Origin: Trifolium pratense | Lineage: Eukaryota; Streptophyta; Magnoliopsida; Fabales; Fabaceae | DNA length: 64,000 nucleotides | Direction: 5' to 3' | Assembly (NCBI RefSeq): GCF_020283565.1 | Contig: NC_060061.1 | Span: forward strand, 24,279,362-24,343,361 | Shown: one piece after another, positions 20,808-35,869 of the stretch | Numbering within the stretch: position 1 is the first letter of the stretch | Layout of the letters: each line of letters starts with the position of its first letter | Notes under the pieces: model-generated | Database searches by the model: none | What the model was told of the DNA's origin: nothing | The model's input: only the letters and a program-made list of their open reading frames with translations | Translations under genes and position numbers: made by a program

Positions 20808-23500
20808 CTACCAACACAAAAAGAGGCTAAAAACCATAAAAAAATCGACTACGAACACAAAAATAGGCCAAAAAACTACTACAAACACTAAAATAGGCCA
20901 AAAACCATAAAAACGACTACAAACACAAAAATAGGCTAAAGACCATAAAAAAACGACTACAAACACAAAAATAGGCCAAAAACCATAAAAAAGACTACAA
21001 ACATTAAAATTGGCCAAAAACTATAAAAACGACTACCAACACAAAATTAGGCTAAAAACCATAAAAAAATCGACTACGAACACAAAAATAGGCCAAAAAA
21101 CTACTACAAACACTAAAATAGGCCAAAAACCATAAAAACGACTACAAACACAAAAATAGGCTAAAGACCATAAAAAAACGACTACAAACACAAAAATAGG
21201 CCAAAAACCATAAAAACGACTACAAACACAAAAATAGGCCAAAAACCATAAAAACGACTACCAACACAAAAAGAGGCTAAAAACCATAAAAAAATCGACT
21301 ACGAACACTAAAATAGGCCAAAAACCATAAAAACGACTACAAACACAAAAATAGGCCACAAACCATAAAAAACGACTACAAACACTAAAATAGGCCAAAA
21401 ACGACTACAAACACTCAAATAGGCCAAAAACCATAAAAACGACTACCAACACAAAATTAGGCTAAAAACCATAAAAAAATCGACTACAAACACAAAAATA
21501 GGCCAAAAAACTACTACAAACACTAAAATAGGCCAAAAACCATAAAAACGACTACAAACACAAAAATAGGCTAAAGACCATAAAAAAACGACTACAAACA
21601 CAAAAATAGGCCAAAAACCATAAAAAAGACTACAAACATTAAAATTGGCCAAAAACTATAAAAACGACTACCAACACAAAATTAGGCTAAAAACCATAAA
21701 AAAATCGACTACGAACACAAAAATAGGCCAAAAAACTACTACAAACACTAAAATAGGCCAAAAACCATAAAAACGACTACAAACACAAAAATAGGCTAAA
21801 GACCATAAAAAAACGACTACAAACACAAAAATAGGCCAAAAACCATAAAAACGACTACAAACACAAAAATAGGCCAAAAACCATAAAAACGACTACCAAC
21901 ACAAAAAGAGGCTAAAAACCATAAAAAAATCGACTACGAACACTAAAATAGGCCAAAAACCATAAAAACGACTACAAACACAAAAATAGGCCACAAACCA
22001 TAAAAAACGACTACAAACACTAAAATAGGCCAAAAACGACTACAAACACTCAAATAGGCCAAAAACCATAAAAACGACTACCAACACAAAATTAGGCTAA
22101 AAACCATAAAAAAATCGACTATGAACACAAAAATAGGCCAAAAAACTACTACAAACACTAAAATAGGCCAAAAACCATAAAAACGACTACAAACACAAAA
22201 ATAGGCTAAAGACCATAAAAAAACGACTACAAACACAAAAATAGGCCAAAAACCATAAAAAAGACTACAAACATTAAAATTGGCCAAAAACTATAAAAAC
22301 GACTACCAACACAAAATTAGGCTAAAAACCATAAAAAAATCGACTACGAACACAAAAATAGGCCAAAAAACTACTACAAACACTAAAATAGGCCAAAAAC
22401 CATAAAAACGACTACAAACACAAAAATAGGCTAAAGACCATAAAAAAACGACTACAAACACAAAAATAGGCCAAAAACCATAAAAACGACTACAAACACA
22501 AAAATAGGCCAAAAACCATAAAAACGACTACCAACACAAAAAGAGGCTAAAAACCATAAAAAAATCGACTACGAACACTAAAATAGGCCAAAAACCATAA
22601 AAATGACTACAAACACAAAAATAGGCCACAAACCATAAAAAACGACTACAAACACTAAAATAGGCCAAAAACGACTACAAACACTCAAATAGGCCAAAAA
22701 CCATAAAAACGACTACCAACACAAAATTAGGCTAAAAACCATAAAAAAATCGACTACGAACACAAAAATAGGCCAAAAAACTACTACAAACACTAAAATA
22801 GGCCAAAAACCATAAAAACGACTACAAACACAAAAATAGGCTAAAGACCATAAAAAAACGACTACAAACACAAAAATAGGCCAAAAACCATAAAAACGAC
22901 TACAAACACAAAAATAGGCCAAAAACCATAAAAACGACTACCAACACAAAAAGAGGCTAAAAACCATAAAAAAATCGACTACGAACACTAAAATAGGCCA
23001 AAAACCATAAAAACGACTACAAACACAAAAATAGGCCACAAACCATAAAAAACGACTACAAACACTAAAATAGGCCAAAAACGACTACAAACACTCAAAT
23101 AGGCCAAAAACCATAAAAACGACTACCAACACAAAATTAGGCTAAAAACCATAAAAAAATCGACTACGAACACAAAAATAGGCCAAAAAACTACTACAAA
23201 CACTAAAATAGGCCAAAAACCATAAAAACGACTACAAACACAAAAATAGGCTAAAGACCATAAAAAAAACGACTACAAACACAAAAATAGGCCAAAAACC
23301 ATAAAAACGACTACAAACACAAAAATAGGCCAAAAACCATAAAAACGACTACCAACACAAAAAGAGGCTAAAAACCATAAAAAAATCGACTACGAACACT
23401 AAAATAGGCCAAAAACCATAAAAACGACTACAAACACAAAAATAGGCCTCAAACCATAAAAAATGACAACAAACACTAAAATAGGCCAAAAACCATAAAA
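20808..23500. repeat. satellite block with 635-bp and 410-bp higher-order repeats
   Basis: The same ordered series of monomer variants recurs every 635 bp (for example near 20808, 21443 and 22078, and offset copies near 21033, 21668 and 22303). It then recurs every 410 bp (22303, 22713, 23121). The 635-bp unit is a 225-bp plus a 410-bp part, so the last copies have lost the 225-bp part. Copies are almost identical, which points to recent amplification. Confidence 0.8.
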
Positions 23501-26500
23501 ACGACTACAAACACTCAAATTGGCCAAAAACCATAAAAACGACTACAAACATTAAAATTGGCCAAAATCCTTAAAAAAACGACTACAAACACAAAAATAG
23601 GCCAAAAACCAAAAAAACTACTACAAACACTAAAATAGGCCAAAAACCATAAAAACGACTACAAACATTAAAATTGGCCAAAATCCTTAAAAAAAACGAC
23701 TACAAACACAAAAATAGGCCAAAAACCAAAAAAACTACTACAAACACTAAAATTGGCCAAAAACCATAAAAACGACTACAAACACTAAAATAGGCCAAAA
23801 ACCATAAAAAAACAACTACCAACACTAAAAAAAACTACAAACACTAAAATAGGCCAAAAACATTAAAAACGACTACAAACATTCAAATTGGCCAAAAACT
23901 ATAAAAACGACTACCAACACAAAAATAGGCTAAAAACCATAAAAAATCGACTACGAACACAAAAATAGGCCAAAAAACTACTACAAACACTAAAATTGGC
24001 CAAAAACCATAAAAACGACTACAAACACAAAAATAGGCTAAAGACCATAAAAAAACGACTACAAACACAAAAATAGGCCAAAAACAAAAAAAACTACTAC
24101 AAAGACTAAAATAGGCCAAAAACCAAAAAAACTACTACAAACACTAAAATAGGCCAAAAACCATAAAAACGTCTACAAACATTAAAATTGGCCAAAATCC
24201 TTAAAAAAGCGACTACAAACACAAAAATAGGCCAAAAACCAAAAAAACTACTACAAACACTAAAATTGGCCAAAAACCATAAAAACGACTACAAACACAA
24301 AAATAGGCCAAAAACCATAAAAAACAACTACCAACACTAAAAAAAACTACAAACACTAAAATAGGCCAAAAACATTAAAAACGACTACAAACATTCAAAT
24401 TGGCCAAAAACTATAAAAACGACTACCAACACAAAAATAGGCTAAAAACCATAAAAAAAAAAACGACTACAAACACAAAAATTGGCCAAAAACCCAAATA
24501 TCGACCCTAAAATAGGCCAAAATCCATAAAAACGACAAGAAACACTAAATAGGCCAAAAACCATAAAAACGACTACAAACATTCAAATTGGCCAAAAACT
24601 ATAAAAACGACTACCAACACAAAAATAGGCTAAAAACCATAAAAAAATCGACTACGAACACAAAAATAGGCCAAAAAACTACTACAAACACTAAAATAGG
24701 CCAAAAACCATAAAAACGACTACAAACACAAAAATAGGCTAAAAACCATAAAAACGACTACCAACACAAAAAGAGGCTAAAAACCATAAAAAAATCGACT
24801 ACGAACACTAAAATAGGCCAAAAACCATAAAAAATACTACAAACATTAAAATTGGCCAAAAACCATAAAAACAACTACAAACATTAAAATTGGCCAAAAA
24901 CCCAAATATCGACCCTAAAATTGGCCAAAAACCGTAAAAACGACTAAAAACACTAAAATAGGCCAAAAACCATAAAATTGACTACAACCACTAAAATTGG
25001 CAAAACACCATAAAAACGACTACAAACACTAATAATGGCCAAAATCCATAAGAAAACGACAAGGAACACGAAAATAGGCCAAAAACCATAAAAACAACTA
25101 CAAACATTAAAATTGGCCAAAAACCCAAATATCGACCCTAAAATAGGCCAAAAACCGTAAAAACGACTAAAAACACTAAAATAGGCCAAAAACCATAAAA
25201 TCGACTACAACCACTAAAATTGGCAAAACACCATAAAAACGACTACAAACATTAAAATTGGCCAAAAACCATAAAAACAACTACAAACATTAAAATTGGC
25301 CAAAAACCCAAATATCGACCCTAAAATAGGCCAAAAACCGTAAAAACGACTAAAAACACTAAAATAGGCCAAAAACCATAAAATCGACTACAACCACTAA
25401 AATTGGCAAAACACCATAAAAACGACTACAAACACTAATAATGGCCAAAATCCATAAGAAAACGACAAGAAACACGAAAATAGGCCAAAAACCATAAAAA
25501 CGACTACGAACACTAAAATAGGCCACAAACCATAAAAAACGACTAAAAACACTAAAATTGGCCAAAAACCATAAAAACGACTACAAACACTCAAATTGGC
25601 CAAAAACCATAAAAACGACTACAAACACTAAAATAGGCCAAAAACCATAAAAACGACTACCAACACAAAAAGAGGCTAAAAACCATAAAAAAATCGACTA
25701 CGAACACTAAAATAGGCCAAAAACCATAAAAACGACTACAAACACAAAAATAGGCCACAAACCATAAAAAACGACTACAAACACTAAAATAGGCCAAAAA
25801 CCATAAAAACGACTACAAACACTAAAATAGGCCAAAAACCATAAAAACGACTACCAACACAAAAAGAGGCTAAAAACCATAAAAAAATCGACTACAAACA
25901 CTAAAATAGGCAAAAAACCATAAAAACGACTACAAACACAAAAATAGGCAAAAAACCATAAAAACGACTACAAACACAAAAATAGGCCAAAAACCATAAA
26001 AACGACTACCAACACAAAAAGAGGCTAAAAACCATAAAAAAATCGACTACAAACACTAAAATAGGCAAAAAACCATAAAAACGACTACAAACACAAAAAT
26101 AGGCCACAAACCATAAAAAACGACAACAAACACTAAAATAGGCCAAAAACCATAAAAACGACTACAAACACTCAAATAGGCCAAAAACCATAAAAACGAC
26201 TACCAACACAAAAAGAGGCTAAAAACCATAAAAAAATCGACTACGAACACAAAAATAGGCCAAAAAACTACTACAAACACTAAAATAGGCCAAAAACCAT
26301 AAAAACGACTACAAACATTAAAATTGGCCAAAATCCTTAAAAAAACGACTACAAACACAAAAATAGGCCAAAAACCAAAAAAACTACTACAAACACTAAA
26401 ATTGGCCAAAAACCATAAAAACGACTACAAACACTAAAATAGGCCAAAAACCATAAAAAACAACTACCAACACTAAAAAAAACTACAAACACTAAAATAG

Positions 26501-28644
26501 GCCAAAAACACAACAAACACTAAAATTGGCCAAAAACCCAAATATCGACTCTAAAATAGGCCAAAAACTATAAAAACGACTAAAAACACTAAAATAGGCT
26601 AAAAACCATAAAAACGGCTAGAAAAACTAAAATTGCCCAAAAAACCAAATATCGACCCTAAAATAGGCCAAAAACCATAAAAACGACTACAAACACAAAA
26701 ATAGGCCACAAACCATAAAAAACGACTTCAAACACTAAAATAGGCCAAAAACCATAAAAACGACTACAAACACTCAAATAGGCCAAAAACCATAAAAACG
26801 ACTACCAACACAAAAAGAGGCTAAAAACCATAAAAAAATCGACTACAAACACTAAAATAGGCAAAAAACCATAAAAACGACTACAAACACAAAAATAGGC
26901 CACAAACCATAAAAAACGACAACAAACACTAAAATAGGCCAAAAACCATAAAAACGACTACAAACACTCAAATAGGCCAAAAACCATAAAAACGACTACC
27001 AACACAAAAAGAGGCTAAAAACCATAAAAAAATCGACTACGAACACAAAAATAGGCCAAAAAACTACTACAAACACTAAAATAGGCCAAAAACCATAAAA
27101 ACGACTACAAACATTAAAATTGGCCAAAATCCTTAAAAAAACGACTACAAACACAAAAATAGGCCAAAAACCAAAAAAACTACTACAAACACTAAAATAG
27201 GCCAAAAACCATAAAAACGACTACAAACATTAAAATTGGCCAAAATCCTTAAAAAACGACTACAAACACAAAAATAGGCCAAAAACCAAAAAAACTACTA
27301 CAAACACTAAAATTGGCCAAAAACCATAGAAACGACTACAAACATTAAAATTGGCCAAAATCCTTAAAAAAACGACTACAAACACAAAAATAGGCCAAAA
27401 ACCAAAAAAACTACTACAAACACTAAAATTGGCCAAAAACCATAAAAACGACTACAAACACTAAAATAGGCCAAAAACCATAAAAAACAACTACCAACAC
27501 TAAAAAAAACTACAAACACTAAAATAGGCCAAAAACACAACAAACACTAAAATTGGCCAAAAACCCAAATATCGACTCTAAAATAGGCCAAAAACTATAA
27601 AAACGACTAAAAACACTAAAATTGGCCAAAAACCATAAAAACGACTACAAACATTAAAATTGGCCAAAATCCTTAAAAAACCGACTACAAACACAAAAAT
27701 AGGCCAAAAACCAAAAAAACTACTACAAACACTAAAATTGGCCAAAAACCATAAAAACGACTACAAACACTAAAATAGGCCAAAAACCATAAAAAACAAC
27801 TACCAACACTAAAAAAAACTACAAACACTAAAATAGGCCAAAAACACAACAAACACTAAAATTGGCCAAAAACCCAAATATCGACTCTAAAATAGGCCAA
27901 AAACTATAAAAACGACTAAAAACACTAAAATAGGCTAAAAACCATAAAAACGGCTAGAAAAACTAAAATTGCCCAAAAAACCAAATATCGACCCTAAAAT
28001 AGGCCAAAAACCATAAAAACGACTACAAACACAAAAATAGGCCACAAACCATAAAAAACGACTACAAACACTAAAATAGGCCAAAAACCATAAAAACGAC
28101 TACAAACACTCAAATAGGCCAAAAACCATAAAAACGACTACCAACACAAAAAGAGGCTAAAAACCATAAAAAAATCGACTACAAACACTAAAATAGGCAA
28201 AAAACCATAAAAACGACTACAAACACAAAAATAGGCCACAAACCATAAAAAACGACAACAAACACTAAAATAGGCCAAAAACCATAAATACGACTACAAA
28301 CACTCAAATAGGCCAAAAACCATAAAAACGACTACCAACACAAAAAGAGGCCAAAAACCATAAAAACGACTACAAACATTAAAATTGGCCAAAATCCTTA
28401 AAAAAACGACTACAAACACAAAAATAGGCCAAAAACCAAAAAAACTACTACAAACACTAAAATAGGCCAAAAACCATAAAAACGACTACAAACATTAAAA
28501 TTGGCCAAAATCCTTAAAAAACGACTACAAACACAAAAATAGGCCAAAAACCAAAAAAACTACTACAAACACTAAAATTGGCCAAAAACCATAAAAACGA
28601 CTACAAACATTAAAATTGGCCAAAATCCTTAAAAAAACGACTAC

Positions 28645-29144
28645 NNNNNNNNNNNNNNNNNNNNNNNNNNNNNNNNNNNNNNNNNNNNNNNNNNNNNNNN
28701 NNNNNNNNNNNNNNNNNNNNNNNNNNNNNNNNNNNNNNNNNNNNNNNNNNNNNNNNNNNNNNNNNNNNNNNNNNNNNNNNNNNNNNNNNNNNNNNNNNNN
28801 NNNNNNNNNNNNNNNNNNNNNNNNNNNNNNNNNNNNNNNNNNNNNNNNNNNNNNNNNNNNNNNNNNNNNNNNNNNNNNNNNNNNNNNNNNNNNNNNNNNN
28901 NNNNNNNNNNNNNNNNNNNNNNNNNNNNNNNNNNNNNNNNNNNNNNNNNNNNNNNNNNNNNNNNNNNNNNNNNNNNNNNNNNNNNNNNNNNNNNNNNNNN
29001 NNNNNNNNNNNNNNNNNNNNNNNNNNNNNNNNNNNNNNNNNNNNNNNNNNNNNNNNNNNNNNNNNNNNNNNNNNNNNNNNNNNNNNNNNNNNNNNNNNNN
29101 NNNNNNNNNNNNNNNNNNNNNNNNNNNNNNNNNNNNNNNNNNNN
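28645..29144. other. assembly gap of 500 N
   Basis: Exactly 500 unresolved bases inside the satellite. The round number suggests a placeholder, so the true length of the array is unknown. Confidence 0.98.
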
Positions 29145-29376
29145 AAACGACTACTACAAACACTAATAATGGCCAAAATCCATAAGAAAACGACAAGAAA
29201 CACGAAAATAGGCCAAAAACATTAAAAACGACTACAAACACAAAAATAGGCCAAAAACCATAAAAACGACTACAAACACTAAAATTGCCCAAAAACCCAA
29301 ATATCGACCCTAAAATAGTCCAAAAACTACTAAAAACACTAAAATAGGCCAAAAACCATAAAAATGACTACAACCA

Positions 29377-31080
29377 CTAAAATTTGCAAAACACCATAAA
29401 AACGACTACAAACACTAATAATGGCCAAAATCCATAAGAAAACGACAAGAAACACGAAAATAGGCCAAAAACATTAAAAACGACTACAAACACAAAAATA
29501 GGCCAAAAACCATAAAAACGACTACAAACACTAAAATTGCCCAAAAACCCAAATATCGACCCTAAAATAGTCCAAAAACTACTAAAAACACAAAAATAGG
29601 CCAAAAACCATAAAAACGACTACAAACACTAAAATTGCCCAAAAACCCAAATATCGACCCTAAAATAGTCCAAAAACTACTAAAAACACTAAAATAGGCC
29701 AAAAACCATAAAAATGACTACAACCACTAAAATTTGCAAAACACCATAAAAACGACTACAAACACTAATAATGGCCAAAATCCATAAGAAAACGACAAGA
29801 AACACGAAAATAGGCCAAAAACATTAAAAACGACTACAAACACAAAAATAGGCCAAAAACCATAAAAACGACTACAAACACTAAAATTGCCCAAAAACCC
29901 AAATATCGACCCTAAAATAGTCCAAAAACCGTAAAAACTACTAAAAACACTAAAATAGGCCAAAAACCATAAAAATGACTACAACCACTAAAATTTGCAA
30001 AACACCATAAAAACGACTACAAACACTAATAATGGCCAAAATCCATAAGAAAACGACAAGAAACACGAAAATAGGCCAAAAACATTAAAAACGACTACAA
30101 ACACAAAAATAGGCCAAAAACCATAAAAACGACTACAAACACTAAAATGGCCCAAAAACCCAAATATCGACCCTAAAATAGTCCAAAAACCGTAAAAACT
30201 ACTAAAAACACTAAAATAGGCCAAAAACCATAAAAACGACTACAACCACTAAAATTTGCAAAACACCATAAAAACGACTACAAACACTAATAATGGCCAA
30301 AATCCATAAGAAAACGACAAGAAACACGAAAATAGGCCAAAAACATTAAAAACGACTACAAACACAAAAATAGGCCAAAAACCATAAAAACGACTACAAA
30401 CACTAAAATTGCCCAAAAACCCAAATATCGACCCTAAAATAGTCCAAAAACTACTAAAAACACTAAAATAGGCCAAAAACCATAAAAATGACTACAACCA
30501 CTAAAATTTGCAAAACACCATAAAAACGACTACAAACACTAATAATGGCCAAAATCCATAAGAAAACGACAAGAAACACGAAAATAGGCCAAAAACATTA
30601 AAAACGACTACAAACACAAAAATAGGCCAAAAACCATAAAAACGACTACAAACACTAAAATTGCCCAAAAACCCAAATATCGACCCTAAAATAGTCCAAA
30701 AACCGTAAAAACTACTAAAAACACTAAAATAGGCCAAAAACCATAAAAATGACTACAACCACTAAAATTTGCAAAACACCATAAAAACGACTACAAACAC
30801 TAATAATGGCCAAAATCCATAAGAAAACGACAAGAAACACGAAAATAGGCCAAAAACATTAAAAACGACTACAAACACAAAAATAGGCCAAAAACCATAA
30901 AAACGACTACAAACACTAAAATTGCCCAAAAACCCAAATATCGACCCTAAAATAGTCCAAAAACCGTAAAAACTACTAAAAACACTAAAATAGGCCAAAA
31001 ACCATAAAAATGACTACAACCACTAAAATTTGCAAAACACCATAAAAACGACTACAAACACTAATAATGGCCAAAATCCA
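29377..31080. repeat. satellite block with 261-bp higher-order repeat
   Basis: Series with a fixed order of variants (ACCACTAAAATTTGCAAAAC, AATAATGGCCAAAATCC, GACAAGAAACACG, CCCAAATATCGACCC) repeat at steps of 261, 252 or 261 bp, at least five times. The 252-bp copies lack a CCGTAAAAA stretch. The same unit reappears at about 33770-34320. Confidence 0.8.
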
Positions 31081-32082
31081 TAAGAAAACGACAGGAAACA
31101 CGAAAATAGGCCAAAAAACCATAAAAACGACTACAAACACAAAAATAGGCCACAAACCATAAAAAACGACTACAAAAGCTAAAATAAGCTAAAAACCATA
31201 AAAATAACTACAACCACTAAAATTGGCCAAAAACCATAAAAAAAAACAACTACAAACATTAAAATTGGCCAAAAACCCAAATATCGACCCTAAAATAGGC
31301 CAAAAACCGTAAAAACGACTAAAAACACTAAAATAGGCCAAAAACCATAAAATCGACTACAACCACTAAAATTGGCAAAACACCATAAAAACGACTACAA
31401 ACACTAATAATGGCCAAAATCCATAAGAAACCGACAAGAAACACGAAAATAGGCCAAAAACCATAAAAACGACTACAAACACAAAAATTGGCCACAAACC
31501 ATAAAAAACGACTACAAACACTAAAATTGGTCAAAAACCATAAAAAACGACTACAAAAGCTAAAATAAGCTAAAAACCATAAAAACAACTACAACCACTA
31601 AAATTGGCCAAAAACCATAAAAAAAACAACTACAAACACTAAAATTGGCCAAAAACCCAAATATCGACCCTAAAATAGGCCAAAAACCGTAAAAACACTA
31701 AAATAGGCCAAAAACCATAAAATCGACTACAACCACTAAAATTGCAAAACACCATAAAAACGACTACAAACACTAATAATGGCCAAAATCCATAAGAAAA
31801 CGACAGGAAACACGAAAATAGGCCAAAAACCATAAAAACGACTACAAACACAAAAATAGGCCACAAACCATAAAAAACAACTACAACCACTAAAATTGGC
31901 CAAAAACACAACAAACACTAAAATTGGCCAAAAACCATAAAAAAACGACTACAAACACTAAAATTGGCCAAAAACCATAAAAACGACAACAAACACTAAA
32001 ATTAGCAAAAAAGCCATAAAAACGACTACAAACACTAAAATTGTCCAAAAACCATAAAAACGACTACAAACACTAAAATTGG

Positions 32083-32992
32083 CTAAAAACCATAAAAAAT
32101 GGCTACAAACACTAAAATTGGATAAAAACCATAAAAACGACTACAAACACTAAAATTGGACAAAAACCATAAAAAAATAACTACAAACACTAAAATAGGC
32201 CAAAAACCATAAAAACGATTACAAACATTAAAATTGGCCAAAAACCATAAAAAACAACTACAAACACTAAAATTGGCCAAAAAAACCATAAAAACGACTA
32301 CAAACACTAAAATTGGCCAAAAACCATAAAAACGACAACAAACACTAAAATTAGCAAAAAAACCATAAAAACGACTACAAACACTAAAATTGCCCAAAAA
32401 CCATAAAATCGACAACAAACACTAAAATTGGCCAAAAACCCAAATATCGACCCTAAAATAGGCCAAAATCCATAAAAACGACATGAAACACCAAATAGGC
32501 CAAAAACCATAAAAACGACTACAAACACTAAAATTGGCTAAAAACCATAAAAAATGGCTACAAACACTAAAATTGGATAAAAACCATAAAAACGACTACA
32601 AACACTAAAATTGGACAAAAACCATAAAAAAATAACTACAAACACTAAAATAGGCCAAAAACCATAAAAACGATTACAAACATTAAAATTGGCCAAAAAC
32701 CATAAAAAACAACTACAAACACTAAAATTGGCCAAAAAAACCATAAAAACGACTACAAACACTAAAATTGGCCAAAAACCATAAAAACGACAACAAACAC
32801 TAAAATTAGCAAAAAAACCATAAAAACGACTACAAACACTAAAATTGCCCAAAAACCATAAAATCGACAACAAACACTAAAATTGGCCAAAAACCCAAAT
32901 ATCGACCCTAAAATAGGCCAAAATCCATAAAAACGACATGAAACACTAAATAGGCCAAAAACCATAAAAACGACTACAAACATTAAAATTGG
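32083..32992. repeat. 455-bp tandem duplication within satellite
   Basis: The segment starting near 32083 (GGCTAAAAACCATAAAAAAT, TTGGATAAAAACC, GATTACAAACATT) is repeated from about 32538, nearly base for base. Confidence 0.8.
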
Positions 32993-32999
32993 GCAAAAT

Positions 33000-35500
33000 C
33001 CATAAAAACGACTACAAACACTAAAATTGGTCAAAAACCATAAAAAACGACTACAAAAGCTAAAATAAGCTAAAAACCATAAAAACAACTACAACCACTA
33101 AAATTGGCCAAAAACCATAAAAAACAACTACAAACACTAAAATAGGCCAAAAACACAACAAACACTAAAATTGGCCAAAAACCCAAATATCGACCCTAAA
33201 ATAGGCCAAAAACCATTAAAACGACTACAAACACTAAAATAGCCAAAAACCATAAAAACGACTATAAACACTAAAGTTAGCCAAAAACCATAAAAACGAC
33301 CCTAAAATTGGCCAAAAACTATAAAAACGACTACAAACACTAAAATTGGCCAAAAACCCAAATATCGAGCCTAAAATAGGCCAAAAACCATAAAAACGAC
33401 TACAAACACTAAAATAGGCCAAAAACCATAAAAACGACTACAAACACTAAAATTGGCCAAAAACCATAAAAAGGACTAAAAACACCAAAATTGGCCAAAA
33501 ACCCAAATATCGACCCTAAAATAGGCCAACGACCATAAAAACGACTACAAACACTCAAATTGGCCAAAAACCAATAAAACTACCCTAAAATTGGCCAAAA
33601 ACCATAAAAAAACGACTACAAACACAAAAATAGGCCAAAAACCATAAAAACGACTACAAACACTAAAATTGCCCAAAAACCCATATATCGACCCTAAAAT
33701 AGTCCAAAAACCGTAAAAACTACTAAAAACACTAAAATAGGCCAAAAACCATAAAAATGACTACAACCACTAAAATTTGCAAAACACCATAAAAACGACT
33801 ACAAACACTAATAATGGCCAAAATCCATAAGAAAACGACAAGAAACACGAAAATAGGCCAAAAACATTAAAAACGACTACAAACACAAAAATAGGCCAAA
33901 AACCATAAAAACGACTACAAACACTAAAATTGCCCAAAAACCCAAATATCGACCCTAAAATAGTCCAAAAACCGTAAAAACTACTAAAAACACTAAAATA
34001 GGCCAAAAACCATAAAAATGACTACAACCACTAAAATTTGCAAAACACCATAAAAACGACTACAAACACTAATAATGGCCAAAATCCATAAGAAAACGAC
34101 AAGAAACACGAAAATAGGCCAAAAAGATTAAAAACGACTACAAACACAAAAATAGGCCAAAAACCATAAAAACGACTACAAACACTAAAATTGCCCAAAA
34201 ACCCAAATATCGACCCTAAAATAGTCCAAAAACCATAAAAACTACTAAAAACACTAAAATAGGCCAAAAACCATAAAAATGACTACAACCACTAAAATTA
34301 GCAAAACACCATAAAAACGACTACAAACACTAATAATGGCCAAAATCCATAAGAAAACGACAAGAAACACGAAAATAGGCCAAAAACATTAAAAACGACT
34401 ACAAACACAAAAATAGGCCAAAAACCATAAAAACGACTACAAACATTAAAATTGGCCAAAAACCATAAAAACGACTACAAACACTAAAATTGCCCAAAAA
34501 CCCAAATATCGACCCTAAAATAGGCCAAAAACCATAAAAACACCTACAAACACTAAAATAGGCTAAAAACCATAAAAACGACTACAAACATTAAAATTGG
34601 GCAAAATCCATAAAAACGACTACAAACACTAAAATTGGTCAAAAACCATAAAAAACGACTACAAAAGCTAAAATAAGCTAAAAACCATAAAAACAACTAC
34701 AACCACTAAAATTGACCAAAAACCATAAAAAACAACTACAAACACTAAAATAGGCCAAAAACACAACAAACACTAAAATTGGCCAAAAACCCAAATATCG
34801 ACCCTGAAATAGGCCAAAAACCATTAAAACGACTACAAACACTAAAATAGCCAAAAACCATAAAAACGACTATAAACACTAAAGTTAGCCAAAAACCATA
34901 AAAACGACCCTAAAATTGGCCAAAAACTATAAAAACGACTACAAACACTAAAATTGGCAAAAAACCCAAATATCGAGCCTAAAATAGGCCAAAAACCATA
35001 AAAACGACTACAAACACTAAAATAGGCCAAAAACCATAAAAACGACTACAAACAATAAAATTGGCCAAAAACCATAAAAACGACTAAAAACACCATAATT
35101 GGCCAAAAACCCAAATATCGACCCTAAAATAGGCCAAAGACCATAAAAACGACTACAAACACTCAAATTGGCCAAAAACCAATAAAACTACCCTAAAATT
35201 GGCCAAAAACCATAAAAAAACGACTACAAACACAAAAATAGGCCAAAAACCATAAAAACGACTACAAACACTAAAATTGCCCAAAAACCCAAATATCGAC
35301 CCTAAAATAGTCCAAAAACCGTAAAAACTACTAAAAACACTAAAATAGGCCAAAAACCATAAAAATGACTACAACCACTAAAATTTGCAAAACACCATAA
35401 AAATGACTACAAACACTAATAATGGCCAAAATCCATAAGAAAACGACAAGAAACACGAAAATAGGCCAAAAACATTAAAAACGACTACAAACACAAAAAT
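33000..35500. repeat. 1608-bp satellite duplication
   Basis: Matching variant series begin near 33000 and 34608, and again at 33234/34842 and 33545/35153, a constant step of 1608 bp. The left copy additionally contains 261-bp units. Confidence 0.7.
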
Positions 35501-35869
35501 AGGCCAAAAACCATAAAACTACTACAAACACTAAAATTGTCCAAAAACCATAAAAACGACTACAAACACTAAAATTGGCTAAAAACCATAAAAAATGGCT
35601 ACAAACACTAAAATTTGATAAAAACCATAAAAACGACTACAAACACTAAAATTGGCCAAAAACCATAAAAAAAAACGACTACAAACACTAAAATAGGCCA
35701 AAAACCATAAAAACGATTACAAACATTAAAATTTGCCAAAAACCATAAAAAACAACTACGAACACTAAAATAGGCCAAAAATAATAAAAAACGACAACAA
35801 ACACTAAAATTGGCCAAAAATCCAAATATCGACCCTAAAATAGGCCAAAATCCATAAAAACGACATGAA

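Noticed and set aside
28525..29352. Open frames across the N gap
   Set aside because: They consist mostly of unknown residues from the 500-N placeholder.
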